Of a DNA stretch of 64,000 nt, positions 47,238 through 59,939 are shown one piece after another; the stretch's first letter is position 1; every line of letters starts with the position of its first letter. The DNA lies in the NCBI GenBank assembly GCA_030765045.1, contig CM060967.1:147637751-147701750 (forward strand), read 5' to 3'. Position numbers and translations under genes: made by a program. This DNA is from Tenodera sinensis. Taxonomy: Eukaryota > Arthropoda > Insecta > Mantodea > Mantidae. A model generated the notes under the pieces. That model did not search any database and had not been told where the DNA came from. It worked only from the letters and a program-made list of their open reading frames with translations.

Positions 47238-49620
47238 CGCTCACACCACGGCGGAAAAAATGACAGCCAAGTTATCACCTTCTTGGGAAGCCTTTTCTGT
47301 ATTCTCTTATGCTTCTGTGAACGAATATGTGAATGGAACTGAATCCGAAGCAGAGCAATATCTATACAGGAGAGACATCTCCTAATTTCCCCCTTGACAG
47401 GCGACATATCAGCATCTGACAGCAACTTCTGATGGCAATCTTGTGCGTCACGACGAGTTTATTTACGCCATATCTACTCCCTATCTTAGGAGTTATCAGA
47501 GAAATATATATCCCCATTTTCTCATCAGAAGTCGGTAATAGGGTTGTACCACTGTTTACATCAACGTAAGATGCGAATGTAAATAAGATTGGTTAAATGT
47601 AAATCAAAACCCAGTTAATTAAAATTACAATAAAAGTACAATAACAACTTGAAAACGCCGTCAAATATCTTGATTTGATATTACTGTCATTTGTTTTGCT
47701 ATCCCGTATGTGAGAGGTGCTTAAATTTAAATGCAATATATTAAATGCCCAAAATTGCCAAAATATATTTTAGACATTTGTGTGGTGTTTTTAATTGGAA
47801 TTTACGTGACATAAATAAACAAATAAATATGTGTGTGTGGGATTGTGTGAATTACTATATTGTGGAGACAATGTTTATATTGGTATTATAAAATGGTATT
47901 ATAATGACTGACTGCAGTTTTGTGCTGTGGGTTCCACAACACTTCGTTGTAAAACTGTATACACTTTGGAGTGTGAATCTAAGATAATATTTTTGGGGAA
48001 GGTTTGCACCAAAACTCGCTACTATGATTAAGATGGCAGCTTTTATGTGTCATAAGTTGTCTTTGTAAATACATCCGCGTTTGTTTTCTCCAGTTTCACT
48101 TAGTGCAACTGTAGCCTGTTTAATTCTGTGCTTCCTCCACTACCCACATAGCTGAGCAAGTGAGGCCATATTCTATTATGGAAGCGTATTGGGGCTTGAA
48201 CACAGGACCGGATCGGTGGGGATTGAACTTGCGTACACACAGACACACACAGACACACACAGACACACACACACACTTTAATTTTCTTAAATATATTGAA
48301 TAATAGATAGATACATCAAATATATATATAGGAACACAATACGTTAAATGGCTGGATGTTCAAAATTTTCATAAAAGAGATTTACAAAAGACGTAATAAT
48401 ACAAAAAACTACAAAATAATGTACCTAAAAGATAATGATTCAAAGGTTCACAAAAAAGTTCATAAAAGACAATCATTCAAAGCTTTGGAGTAAGAAGAAA
48501 TTTGAAGTGTTTGAAATCAGGTAGAAATTTTGAATATAATCCAGTTTTAAAACACTATACTTTAAAACTAAACAGCATATTTTAGGGATTCTTATATTAG
48601 TAAGTGCATTGATGCACTGCGTTCTACAAGTGATGCTGTGGATAGCTGTGACGTGAAGGAAGTACCGCTGCTGCGAGCGATTAAAGAGGTCCTGTGTTCG
48701 ACACCCCGCCAGTGTAGCGGAAGGAAAACGGACTTTTTCTGGTTTGATTGCGCTGCGAGTAAAAGTGAAGTACCAGTGAAACTGAACTAAATTACATTAG
48801 TGAAAGGACGGTGAAAGTTGAATAGCAAAATAGCAGTGTGCTCTGGGTTATGGACTCTCTGTGGATATGGGGACGATTATGGGATTTGCAACGTACTCAG
48901 AGAAATAGGTTTACATTTTGTATAGTTATTATTTCCCACGTTTAAGTTTTATAACTCTACTGACTATACTGCTTTCCAGGAATTCAGAATGGAACAACTA
49001 GGATGTGCATTCACAGAAAATTAGTAGCCCCAATTCGAACATTCATCAGATCTGGTGGACTTGTTATTGCATGTAAATGTGACAATTTATACACCAGACC
49101 GTTCCCCAAACAAAACCTTCACTTTATCCCAGGTATGAATGGAAAAGTAGAAATTCCTGATAACAAATTGTTCATTTTAACGTATTTTGATATATCTAAT
49201 GATGACTATTGAAAAAAGAAGAAATACTAATCATAGAGATTTGATTATCGTCCCGAACCATCCCTCTTTAGGCTTTGATTATTGTTGTACACCATAATTT
49301 GTTTAAAAAATCTACAGCTATGTTTTTATATTATTGCACATGAAAATGGCAGCTGGATTCCACATATCAGTTTTAGACTAAAGTACAGCAAATGATTTGC
49401 CAGGAGCTTAAATTTTTCAATTTTGTGTTTGAATGGAAATTTGCAACTGAACGAACATTCTACCCCCGCTTGCATTTTCTCTGCGGTCACAACAGTTGAA
49501 ATTAACAAACCATTTGTAATGTGCATTACTGCATGTTAATGTGATAATTTACCTTTTTGTTGCAGAATTTCATTTTGCAGTTTTACTGCCTTGTGCTGTA
49601 GGTTGAATGGAATAAACTGA
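47238..49620. other. Unassigned AT-rich DNA
   Basis: Contains a short CA/CAGA tract at 48237-48275. A weak tRNA-like scrap sits near 48690 (GTCCTGTGTTCGACACC, like a B box), without a clear A box. A 69-codon frame at 49003-49212 has no recognisable domain. Confidence 0.4.
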
Positions 49621-49725
49621 CAACTGAGCGAGGTGGCTCCGCGGTAAAGCAATCGGGAAGTTCCGGGTTCAAATCCAGTGGGCCGACTTTGTATTAGATA
49701 TGTAGTTCCACAACCCAAAGTTCCA
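49621..49725 (+). mobile_element. tRNA-like SINE head, third type
   Basis: A-box-like TGAGCGAGGTGGC at about 49625-49637 and B box GGGTTCAAATCC at 49665-49676. What follows (GTGGGCCGACTTTGTATTAG) does not continue as a tRNA stem, so this is a retroposed tRNA-like head, not a functional tRNA. No second copy is in the window. Confidence 0.5.
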
Positions 49726-49761
49726 CCTTAAATCTGAAACAATAGCATAAATGAAAAATCT

Positions 49762-50757
<996 letters not shown>

Positions 50758-51106
50758 AACTGAATGGTGATGGTGACTGTCGTGCCATCTATCCGCAGAT
50801 AATGTAAGGAGATAGACTGAATGGCACTCTAATACCACCTGCTGTCACAGAGGAGAGGACAGTTGCCCTGCACTGCTCCCTCCGTGGACTTCTCACGAAG
50901 CAAAATGGTATGGTATAGCGAGGAGAGCTTGAAGGCTAACTGTCCATCACACATCATTCTACGAGTTTCTCCTAACAGTTGCATCGTGATATGACTACGT
51001 CGTTAAAGCCATTATAAAAAAATAGACGTGGAAAACGTATATGCTCTGTATATTCATTATTTATTGTAATAGTTATTTGATGTACTATTCACATAAAATA
51101 TTATTT
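50758..51106. other. Unassigned DNA
   Basis: No recognisable gene or repeat. Confidence 0.4.
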
Positions 51107-51195
51107 TCCTTACCACCTGCATACAGTAGGTAGAGGAAATACTGCATTGCACCCAAAAATTCAATATCGATATTCAGCGTGAATACACGTTTAGG
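51107..51195 (+). repeat. ACTTTCTCTA element, head fragment
   Basis: CAGTAGGTAGAGGAAATACT followed by GCATTGCACCCAAAAATTCA and the diverged GATATTCAGCGTGAATACAC block. Similarity ends near 51195. Confidence 0.65.
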
Positions 51196-52904
51196 ATCAC
51201 CGAAGCCGAAGGCAGATTAAAATGCCTGAAACAAACGTTTTTATACTTTTCAATATTTGCAACCTTTTTCCATAATAGGCATTAAGAATATGAAGACAAA
51301 CCTGAAGAAAATTAAAACGTGGTTTTCTAGGACTTAAGATTTATCTACTCTTCCCCCACTCTTCCTGGTTCTCATGAAACGTAACGCCTCTAGACTCGTA
51401 TAGCAATTGCCATTGGTGACTATTATGTGTTATTCCTCGCGAGAGCCCGTATGGGGTATGAATCTGAGAGGCGATCCAAAGCAATGACTATTACTAAATT
51501 CATTTTGTGCACCTCGTAGTATCCTGTAGGAAAATGCAATTCTTTCCATTAATTAAATCATTACCGTATACTATTTTAAGTACATAGAGCTTCTAGTCTA
51601 TACTCACACACTCATGCAAACTGAAATTAATTTCCGAATGCCTATGTATTCAACGTCAGCAAGGATAACTTCACGATTAAAACAAAATATGAAAAACTAC
51701 AGCTTTAATTGAAATGTCTCTGGCAAAAAGAACATTCGAGAACACTCATATAAGTTTACATTAGATTACAACACAATTCAGCAGCTTGCTATATTAAGAC
51801 ACCCATCTATGGGACTATTTGATAATCATATGCACAGTATGTTAAGTGTCTATGGTACAAAGTTGTCCAGTTTTATGATGCATTGTGTTTAAAAGGTATA
51901 ATTTGCAGTACTTTTTGTATGAACCATTTCCGAGATATTGCATTATTAAATAATTTTAAAAGTATTTAAATTTTTGTGTCATTTATTATTCTCGTGTTTT
52001 TCTTGAAATCATGTTACGTCAATGGAATCACAAAATCTACATATGGCGACCCGCTTTTTAAAGGCCAGACTACTGTGGTCATTGCTTTAAACCACAAAAA
52101 GTAAAGGAAAATTCGATTTTGCAGAAAATGAATTCACTAAGATAAATTCATTGAACTCGTATTTCTGTTAGGGTTTGCCATTTGGTGCACTTTCTTTTGG
52201 AGAAAAGAATGGAACAAATCCAGTTTTTTATTACAGCTCTAGAGGAAGGTTATATAAACTCGTATCTTTATTAAATATTTTAGAGAAAAGCCTTTGGTTG
52301 GTGGTGGAGGAGTTGATTACTAACGGAAACAAACCTGAGGGTGGCTAATGCGTGAATTAATTAATATATTAGTATGCTCATTCCTTAAGGGCGAAGGCCT
52401 CTCTCGGGAATAACTCCTGAATACACATCAGGGGAGTAGAGGCTAAGGAGCGAGCTATTTCTCCTAATGCATTTATGCATGGACTTACAACCTAATTCTC
52501 TAAACATTTAATTACACATTGTTAAACGTTTTAATTATCTTACAAGTGTCTGAGTGTACCCACTCAGGAATTCTATGACCATGGAACTGCTGTCACTGTG
52601 CTTTAGGGATGCTTCTATTAGTGTTGGTTTTTCTATTCTGGGATACTTAATTGTTTCCTTGTGTTTGCAGTGCAATTTATCCATTTCCTTCCTCCTCCAA
52701 GCTTTAACTCTGCCTGGTTTCTGTTCTCTAGTGATAAATATGTAAAACTGGGTTTCTGGTCATAATTTATTTCAGAGTTTATTTTTCTTGCTAGGAGAAT
52801 TACACTTCTGAGTCATAAATTGGCTCGCTTACACAACACTTTTTATAATTAGTCTTTGATTTAATGCATTTAGCATTCACTACAACATTCGTCCATTGGC
52901 ATAC
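51196..52904. other. Unassigned AT-rich DNA
   Basis: No recognisable gene. A short scrap near 51925 (GAACCATTTCCGAGATATTG) could be one more ACTTTCTCTA interior fragment. Confidence 0.4.
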
Positions 52905-53000
52905 TAAAACCAAGGAAAAAACCGAGGTCAGAGTGGTCGGACCAACGGGAATCGAAAGCTGGACCTCTCTAAAGCAACTTCCTGAGTCATACTGCTTGAT
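52905..53000 (-). mobile_element. tRNA-like SINE scrap
   Basis: Minus strand: a B-box-like GCTTTCGATTCCC (complement 52948-52960) is followed by TTGGTCCGACCACTCTGACC and TCGGTTTTTTCCTTGG, a pattern like the body start of insect tRNA SINEs. The A box is not clear. Confidence 0.4.
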
Positions 53001-53499
53001 CCTCTCTACTCCAAAGTATTCCTTGCATGGAAAGCAGTACTTATTTTTGTTTTCCTGAAAAACGATTGACGATCTTGTTTAGGATAGACATAAGGAACAT
53101 AGTGTCGTATATTGAATTTTCTGTGATTAACCTGACAAATCGCCTTTATTTTGATTAAATGTTTTAGAGTTGCGTTTAATTAGGAACCATAAGAGATAGA
53201 TATATAGTTTGTAGTTAGAAATAGGTTAAACTACGCAATTTGTAACACGCGTTAGGGGGTTTTGTCACATTCCATATTATGATTGCATTTTCAGAAACAC
53301 AATGTTACATGTTGCGATATTTTAACAAATGACAACGACAGTTACTGATAATCATACTTCATTTGCCTTCTAATTGTTAGCATAGCTTAGCGCTTCGTAA
53401 ACGTTTTGATGCTCTGATTGTCTCACTTCTTTACTGACCTCTGGGCACGAGCAAGCAAGCCTCTTATATAGCATTCGGTCCATGGCATATATTTCACGA
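53001..53499. other. Unassigned AT-rich DNA
   Basis: No recognisable gene or repeat. Confidence 0.4.
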
Positions 53500-53630
53500 A
53501 ATGAAGCTTTTACGGAATTCTCTCGAGTCGCAATACAGGCCCACAATGGTCATTGTGTTGGTCGGCTATTGTCCGTCAAGGGGACTGGCTTGGTCCTGCC
53601 CGGCCAGGCAGGTAGAAGGCTTAAGTGACA
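53500..53630 (+). repeat. Dispersed repeat, inverted partner of 56545-56660
   Basis: GAGTCGCAATAC, ACAATGGTCATTGTGTTGGT and CGGCTATTGTCC recur as reverse complement about 3 kb downstream with only a few differences. It contains the near-palindrome ACAATGGTCATTGT. Confidence 0.75.
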
Positions 53631-53649
53631 GTAAAATGTTTTAAGAGTT

Positions 53650-53954
53650 GGTCACTAAGATGTTGTTCTTCGTATGACCAAAAGGGGAAAGAACCAAAAT
53701 AACAAGCGAGGTGTGATTGGTCTATCTTGCCTCAGGCCTCAAGAAAGAGAAAGGGATGTGCCGAAAAGGGAAGTATATCGTGAATACAAGAGAAATATAC
53801 ATGGTCACTAAGATGTTGTTCTTCGTATGACCAAAAGGGGAAAGAACCAAAAAACAAGCGAGGTGTGATTGGTCTATCTTGCCTCAGGCCTCAAGAAAGA
53901 GAAAGGGATGTGCCGAAAAGGGAAGTATATCGTGAATACAAGAGAAATATACAT
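53650..53954 (+). repeat. Tandem duplication, 153 + 152 bp
   Basis: The unit starting GGTCACTAAGATGTTGTTCT at 53650 is repeated head to tail from 53803. By eye the copies differ by one deleted base (AACCAAAATAACAAG against AACCAAAAAACAAG). The unit is not a simple repeat and has no recognisable coding content. The near-identity implies a recent event or an assembly artefact. Confidence 0.93.
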
Positions 53955-54204
53955 ACGCAAAATCATAAACCGAAGTGGCTTTTTATTCGGTAGCCATGTA
54001 CACACGATAATAATAGCAGACGTACACACAATAATAAAAGCAAAGAATATAAAACAGATATAACACACAGGTGTGGTCCAATATCTGATGGTGATGGCTA
54101 TGGAGCTTGGGAGGTGGCACTATCTGTAGGCCAAACCAACAGTCAATTCCCAACAAAGTACTCAGTTGTCTGTCTGGTTACCAAGAAGGTGGGAGACATT
54201 CGAC

Positions 54205-54270
54205 TCCTTTTAGCCAATCAGTGGTACATTGAGAACTAGCAGTGGTTCCATCACAACTATAAATAGAAGA
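54205..54270 (+). promoter_or_regulatory. CCAAT/TATA promoter-like arrangement
   Basis: AGCCAATCAGTGG at about 54214-54226 is followed about 30 bp later by ACTATAAATAGAAG near 54256-54269. Spacing fits a Pol II core promoter, but no gene or known repeat follows. Confidence 0.25.
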
Positions 54271-54394
54271 AATACATTTAAAAATCATTGAACATACAAA
54301 ATAAAACTGTTCTCGGTGGGCTAAGGCTGCCCACTGTATGGGTTTTAAAGGAAACACAGATAACACGAATCCACTTGTAAACTTTGTAAATAAT

Positions 54395-54489
54395 ATAAAT
54401 AATGTTAATTTGAGCCTGTAAGCCGGGCCCTTTTGTACCGGCACCAGGCAAATGTTTTAGTTCAATAAATAAGTTCAAGTTCAAGTTCA
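54395..54489 (+). mobile_element. Retroposon 3' end with (AAGTTC)n tail
   Basis: GTAAGCCGGGCCCTTTTGTA, CCGGCACCAGGCAAATG and TTTAGTTCAATAAATAAG lead into AAGTTCAAGTTCAAGTTCAA. A GC-richer conserved-looking block ending in short tandem AAGTTC units is typical of some non-LTR retrotransposon 3' ends. The family is not identified. Confidence 0.45.
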
Positions 54490-54944
54490 AATATGTACCA
54501 AGTTTCTATACTGCCTCTCATTCCAAAAGTAATGATCAGGGAGCGGGGCTTTAGTAAGAAATCCATCAAGTTAACTACAACGAGAAGTGTAAGCGCCAGT
54601 GACCTCGCAGTGATCTTGTAAACACGTAGAGTGGAAGGCAGTTACCTGCCGGCTCTTTACTCCCTGCTGTTAATGATATTCTTGTGTTTAGTTAATGGAA
54701 CCCCGTTCTATGATAATGATAAAATGCTGAACTTAAATTTCAAATAATATACACACAGGAACACATGCTGGGGCAGCTCGAGACTGAACACAACACAAGA
54801 CAATGTAAAAGGCGAACTTCCTGCGTTTTTGAATGCAATCATATGCTCTACTCCCCTCCCATAATTTACTAGTGGAAGCGACTTGACGCTTTTATGATCC
54901 TCGAGCAAAATAAACCTGCAGTAGGTGTACTTTTTTGAGAATGG
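54490..54944. other. Unassigned DNA
   Basis: No recognisable gene or repeat. Confidence 0.4.
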
Positions 54945-55309
54945 TAAAGTATTTTAATATTGAAGCCAATAAGAAGGAATATCTCGGAAACAGTACTTCC
55001 ACAAAAGGCATTGATATAAATTATGCACTTTGATGATATTTTCATTCTTTGTGCAGTAAGAGTAGTTCTTTGTGCAGTTCAGAGACTATTCTAAAAAAAA
55101 GTTACTCATTTCATGTATAATGAAAATATAGAATTGTAGTAAAGATCTTTTGAACCATTTTTGAGAAAATTAAAATTTTGTAAACTACTCCATACTAAAG
55201 GTAGCTTTGGATGCGGGAATTTTCCTAGAAACCTCTTCGGGCATTTTTGAAAGATGAACTTAAATAACAAGTTTGGTATTAAAAGATTTTTGGTTTGAAT
55301 TATGCTACA

Positions 55310-55361
<52 letters not shown>

Positions 55362-55490
55362 CACACACGGGCCTCTTTCCAAAAATGTGTTCATTGGATT
55401 CAAGAGTTCTTACAATGAAGTATTGATATAGACTTTTCGGTTGTAATAAAATATCTCTTTTTTCTATGAAGTACATGATAGAGAAAGTAA
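54945..55490 (-). mobile_element. ACTTTCTCTA element, head two-thirds
   Basis: Minus-oriented: AAGGAATATCTCGGAAACAG, then a shortened middle, ACCATTTTTGAGAAAATTAA, GCGGGAATTTTCCTAGAAAC and a CA array (55308-55358). TTGGATTCAAGAGTTCTTAC follows, with the head end GATAGAGAAAGTAAAAA. The tail third is missing. Confidence 0.78.
55306..55358. repeat. (CA)n microsatellite
   Basis: About 24 CA units at the GT-tract site of the ACTTTCTCTA copy. Confidence 0.92.
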
Positions 55491-55967
55491 AAACCCCTGC
55501 TATCATGTACTGAGAATAGCAATGACGTCAGCGTAATATGAATTTTCAAGATTAATGATTTCCAACGTTATTTGAACATGAACGTGTATTTTTCGCTTGA
55601 AATGACATTTTTATGGAGAAAACGCTGGGAACACAGCACAGAGCTTTGGCGATAATACCCTAGCATACCGACCTGTCACATACGGCCATGGAAGAAGAGT
55701 AAATGCCAATATGTCGCACAGGAGCGCTGTTTGAGATAAACCTTAATGGTCGCTTTGTTGTTCCATCTATAACCTTTCACAAACATTGAATGTCATCGAC
55801 ATGATCAATGGAGCAGGCGTATTGTAATATTTACTGTGTGCATTTTGAAGAGTCTTAAAAGGGAGGTAGACCAACTCATATATCGATTTGGATTAAAAAT
55901 TGTTTTCAACTGCATAAAACAGCTAATTAAAGCACTCGTGATAAAGCCCCAGATTTACTGTTTGCAA
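55491..55967. other. Unassigned AT-rich DNA
   Basis: No recognisable gene or repeat. Confidence 0.4.
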
Positions 55968-56129
55968 TATATACTTAAAGTACCATTGCATTCCACTAAA
56001 AAGTTCGTTACCGAGAGTTCACCAGAAATATAGTTGCAATGGTTTAGCTTGTCTCAAGGATAATAAAATTGGAAGGTTGCTCCCAGCACCCAAGTTAATT
56101 TCAGGGAGTAGAAAACGTATTTTACGGGA

Positions 56130-56290
56130 AGAAACGCCGGAAGTCTATTGATACTTGCCTTTTCAGTCCAGCACTGCTTGAACAGGGGCCTAACCTTCTC
56201 TCACATTCCCCATAACAGAGATAGAGGGTGAATATCTGCATCTCTTTAGATATGGGATAGGTTAAACTAAATACCCTATACAAGTTTTGG
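56130..56290 (+). repeat. Dispersed repeat B, copy 1 (pair with 63425-63605)
   Basis: GAAGTCTATTGATACTTGCC, TTTTCAGTCCAGCACTGCTT, ATTCCCCATAACAGAGATAG and AAACTAAATACCCTATACAA each have a close partner in the same order at 63.4-63.6 kb. It appears to interrupt an ACTTTCTCTA copy. Confidence 0.7.
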
Positions 56291-56448
56291 AACTCCCTGA
56301 ATGAAACAAAAAAAGTGTGCGTGTTTGTGGCAGCATCTTTTAAGAATGCGACACTACCCTTCACACGGAAAATACTTTGAAAATGTCGAGTTTCCTAAAA
56401 TGTACAAGCATATAAATTTGGTTAAAACACATAATTTATGTCAGGTAC

Positions 56449-56472
56449 ATTTTTTTTTTGGGGGGGGGGGGG
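56449..56472. repeat. T-run followed by G-run
   Basis: About ten T directly followed by about twelve G. The homologous site of other copies has TTTTTTTGGAG, so this is a local homopolymer expansion. Confidence 0.8.
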
Positions 56473-56544
56473 TAATTACTTCCATGAATAGTGTCGCCGC
56501 GATTGTGAGGTGGATTGTCGACGACACATAGGTGGGGATTGGCG

Positions 56545-56660
56545 CGCGCTAGCCTGGTCTTCAACCTGCTGGGCCGTTCCCACGAGGGACAATAGCCGAC
56601 CTACACAATGACCATTGTGTGACGGTATTGCGACTGGAGAGAGTTCCTTTGGGCTTCAGA
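56545..56660 (-). repeat. Dispersed repeat, inverted partner of 53500-53630
   Basis: GGACAATAGCCGACCTACAC, AATGACCATTGTG and GTATTGCGACTGGAGAGAGT are the complement of the 53.5-kb copy. Its outer part (GCGCGCGCTAGCCTGG) is GC-rich. Confidence 0.75.
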
Positions 56661-58079
56661 CAATTAAAGCATTCAGTGCACAGTGACTGTAAGACGAGTG
56701 TAGCTCAATCTGAGTTGTGATCCGGTAGTGACAGTTTAGTTGTGACTCAATTCGATGGTGAAGTTCTCACTTTTGGTTCAGTTTGCCAATATTTATGTTT
56801 GTTTTTTTCAGATGGAAAGTCTGTATTCGGTTTCTTTCTTGGTCATGCAAATAATACGGAATTACAACTAAACTGCTACCATAATACGGAATTTTTTAAC
56901 TAAGTGCCGAAATTTGGGGATGTTCTGCCCAGCAGACAAGGTTCATTATAACGTTAAAATGCTTAATGCTGTTGTATACGACATGTCACTCGTAACTCAA
57001 ATACCATAAAGTTAACGTTTCATTTGAAGAAGGACGTTAAGTGGGTATAGTCATCTCGGAGGAATGGCACTGGGCAGATGGTCATTGAAACTATAATTGG
57101 CAGCCTCCTTGATAGAAGAAGAGAGGAAAACCACAACTGGTGTGAAGTGATTGTGCAAGACAGTCCATGGAAGATAGACAAGTGACAGATGATGATTGAG
57201 GGGGTACACGAGAATGGAAGGATGGATGCGAGAGACGCCACATGGTGTAAACAAGCTTTACATACTGCCCAGTTGTTGGAAGTTGCAAAGTAAACCATGG
57301 TTTTTATGAGATCTTACTCTACAACAGTACTGATCTTAATCATATGAGCTAAACGGTGCAAATTTCTAATACGGTGTACTTTTGAGAGTTTTGTGAGCAG
57401 GTTATAATTAAATCATTTATTTTTAGCACTGTAGCAAGAGAGAGAAAGAGATAGAGTGAATGTTCGGTTACCTATACAGGGTACTTTGACCTTGCATATA
57501 CAGTACGTCCCAAAATTAGACCGACAAACTTTGGGAGCTGATGGATAAAGTTATTTTAAACACTTTTTGTTAAGGAAGGCTTTATGCTGCGGTCCTTCGT
57601 TTAAGTGCTAGACAAGTTAATATCATTACTGCCTCCCACCCAGTTTAAGTATTTACTGCAAAATTAGCAATGCAAATTAGTATTGCATTTATCTTAGTAA
57701 GGCACACAATCTTAATCTAAGAAACAAACACAGAACACATAAATAAAACATAAACATCTTATTGTTTACAGTTAATCACAGCAAAATAATTGGATTTTGG
57801 TTTTACATGTTTAAGTCTTCAAATTGTGAACAGAATGTGTCGTAAAAGTGCTTAAAAATCGTATTTTTCCAGGAGAATAACATATATCGTGAACACGGAA
57901 CGTTAACAAGGGAAATGGTATAACTCTGCAAGTACCGGTGTTACGAATCAAGTACTTAACTTTATCATACTCATCTCGAAAACAAAAACATTCGTCCTCC
58001 CATTGAATTGAATGTACTACTATATATACTCCGCACCATCCGCCTCTGACTAGTAGGTTTGAAATTAATACGGATTGAA
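56661..58079. other. Unassigned DNA
   Basis: No recognisable gene. Transposon-end-like motifs occur at 57473-57515. Overlapping minus-strand frames at 57020-57298 have no domain. Confidence 0.4.
57473..57515 (+). repeat. Two transposon-end-like motifs
   Basis: TATACAGGGTACTTTGACC (57473-57491) and TATACAGTACGTCCCAAAA (57497-57515) lie side by side. The second agrees at 18 of 19 positions with the complement of the presumed 3' terminal repeat at 47217-47237, so it may be the 5' end of another copy of that DNA transposon. Confidence 0.45.
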
Positions 58080-58705
58080 ACAATGCTGTAGTCTGTGACC
58101 CATTTTATTTGATTTGTATCTGAATAAAGAAATTGAACAATTGAGAAACAAATGTAAGCCAAAAACATTAAACAATGCTAATCTTCATACAGCTGTTTTT
58201 ACAGATGATCAGTTGTTATTGGCAGATAATGAGGAAGATATGAAGAAATTACTGTTTAAGTTGAATGAGATAATAAAGGAATATAATATGGAAATTTGGA
58301 GAGAGAAAAAGCATATGCTATGATAGGAACATAATTTCAGGTAAAAATCGTAATAGGAGCACAGATAATTGAACAGGTGTCTCTACCTTTAAATATTTGG
58401 GATCAAATACATCAGTAATTGATAGAAAGGCAGACATTGAAGAACATATCAAAGCATATAACAACATCGATGGGTGTATAAAAAGATGTTTTAGCAGGAA
58501 TATGAGAAAGAATCTTAAATTCAAGTTATATAGAATTGTATCCAAACTCTCGTCAGAATATGCATGTAAGACATGGGTAGCTAAACCTAAGGAAAAATCA
58601 TGGAACCGTCTCAAATGGGGATTTTTAAGGTCCTTATTGGGACGGCAAACACTATTTTACAAACCATTAGGACGAAGAGACACCAAATGAGGCGGAGAGA
58701 GTAGT
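58080..58705 (+). mobile_element. Non-LTR retrotransposon reverse transcriptase remnant
   Basis: From 58080 the frame reads CCSL, a stop, then PILFDLYLNKEIEQL, where the family motif is GCSLSPILF. It continues to AVFTDDQLLLADNEEDMKKL, where the catalytic box (usual F/YADD) is FTDD; both Asp are kept and Ala is replaced by Thr. After a stop at 58321-58323 and a frameshift near 58380 it continues VSTFKYLGSNTSVIDRKADI, EEHIKAYNNIDGC, LKFKLYRIVSKLSSEYACKT and WNRLKWGFLRSLLG, ending near 58690. These are palm, thumb and connection segments in order. The 5' part and the GHVxRM tail are absent. It may belong to the same LINE group as the 9.9-kb tail, which would start about where this one stops. Confidence 0.78.
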
Positions 58706-58748
58706 TTGATTAGCGTCAAAACAATTGCAAACGCGTAATCCATGTTAA

Positions 58749-58830
58749 GGAAGAAGAAGAAGAAGAAGAAGAAGAAGAAGAAGATGAAGAAGAAGTAGTA
58801 GAAGAAGAAGAAGAAGATGAAGAAGAAGAA
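58749..58830. repeat. (GAA)n microsatellite with GAT/GTA variants
   Basis: About 27 trinucleotide units, mostly GAA, shortly after the RT remnant. Confidence 0.92.
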
Positions 58831-59689
58831 TAAGATTTCACTGCGCCATTAACCTTCAGTTCATACCGTCCGTGATGCAGCAGGTTGTAAATGTGGGCTT
58901 TAAACACTAAAAAAATGGAAAATTATGCTCCGTGAATTGTTGCACAAACATTTCCAGTTTTCCTTTCCAGCTTGCCACTGCTTGCTTGTCTGTTGCGGAA
59001 CCAGCGATTTTCACAGCATTTCTACAGTAAGTGTATTTACACACACGTGTAAAATACAGGAAAAAATTTGTCAATTTCCCAAAGCTGTTATCTTCCCTCC
59101 ATCGATATCAAGTTGTATTTGCACAAAGGGAATAATATGAGGAGATAAAGATGTAAATAAAAAGAAAGAAAAATATAACATGAAGCCTTTTGCTTTTATA
59201 TTTATTCCAGCCTCGCTCAAAGTTGCTAAATGTTCGCGCTGTTGGTAATGTTGGTCGTAACAGAAGCTGGAGTCCATATCTGATCCGGCCGCTCAAAGGC
59301 CATAATTTGCGTAAAAATGAAATGCGGGCTTTCAGGGAACTGTTTGCAACTTTACGCCAGGGCGCCTGAGGGCGGAGAGTATAAAGTGACATAACCTACA
59401 CATACTTCAATCCATTCTACAAAATACATTTTAACAATAAAAAGCTTACGTTTTATATTAAAATGGGTTGCTCTACTCCACTATAAATTATTTTCAAAAA
59501 TGTTATTATTCCAGCACCTTGTTATTCCACAAGTTGCAGTTCACACTTACGCATTTCGTAAGATATAATCGCAAAGCACTTACCAGACTTTCAAAGCCCG
59601 AGTTGCTTTGTGATGCCTTTGAAACTCTATGAGCATTCTGTCAACAGAAAAAGTGAGTTTCTGAACACATTATTAAAAAAACATTCCTT
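58831..59689. other. Unassigned DNA
   Basis: A 94-codon minus-strand frame (59108-59392) has no recognisable domain. No repeat link was seen. Confidence 0.4.
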
Positions 59690-59855
59690 AATAAGGCGTA
59701 TGTTTCTATCTACTTCATATTAACCGAGATGAAATATGTAGAAATGGTTCTATTACATATTTTCTTGTAAACACAATGCGAATATGGAAATACGCAGGCT
59801 TAAGCGATAGCAAAATCATTCTAGAGCTGCTGGCTGCATGATGACATTGCAATCC
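59690..59855 (-). repeat. ACTTTCTCTA element, tail fragment
   Basis: TTCATATTAACCGAGATGAA, TTTTCTTGTAAACACAATGC, GAATATGGAAATACGCAGGC and TTAAGCGATAGCAAAATC follow the reverse complement of the tail third. The outermost tail and the head are missing. Confidence 0.65.
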
Positions 59856-59939
59856 CTCGAAAATCCTCAATAAATTAACGTGAACACAGTCGATATTGGG
59901 TTACAAAAAACCTGTGCTGAAACGCCTCACTATGATCTG

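Larger units (their letters stand above)
55968..56475 (+). mobile_element. ACTTTCTCTA element remnants flanking another repeat
   Basis: 55968-56035 is a head fragment (CATTGCATTCCACTAAAAAG, GAGAGTTCACCAGAAATATA). 56295-56475 resumes further along the element (AAGAATGCGACAC, CACACGGAAAATACTTTGAA, AACACATAATTTATGTC, then a T10-G10 run). Between them (56040-56290) lies a repeat that also occurs at 63425-63605. Confidence 0.6.

Noticed and set aside
49621..49700. A functional tRNA gene
   Set aside because: A and B boxes are present but the sequence does not close the acceptor stem and runs on into unrelated DNA. It is a retroposed tRNA-like head.
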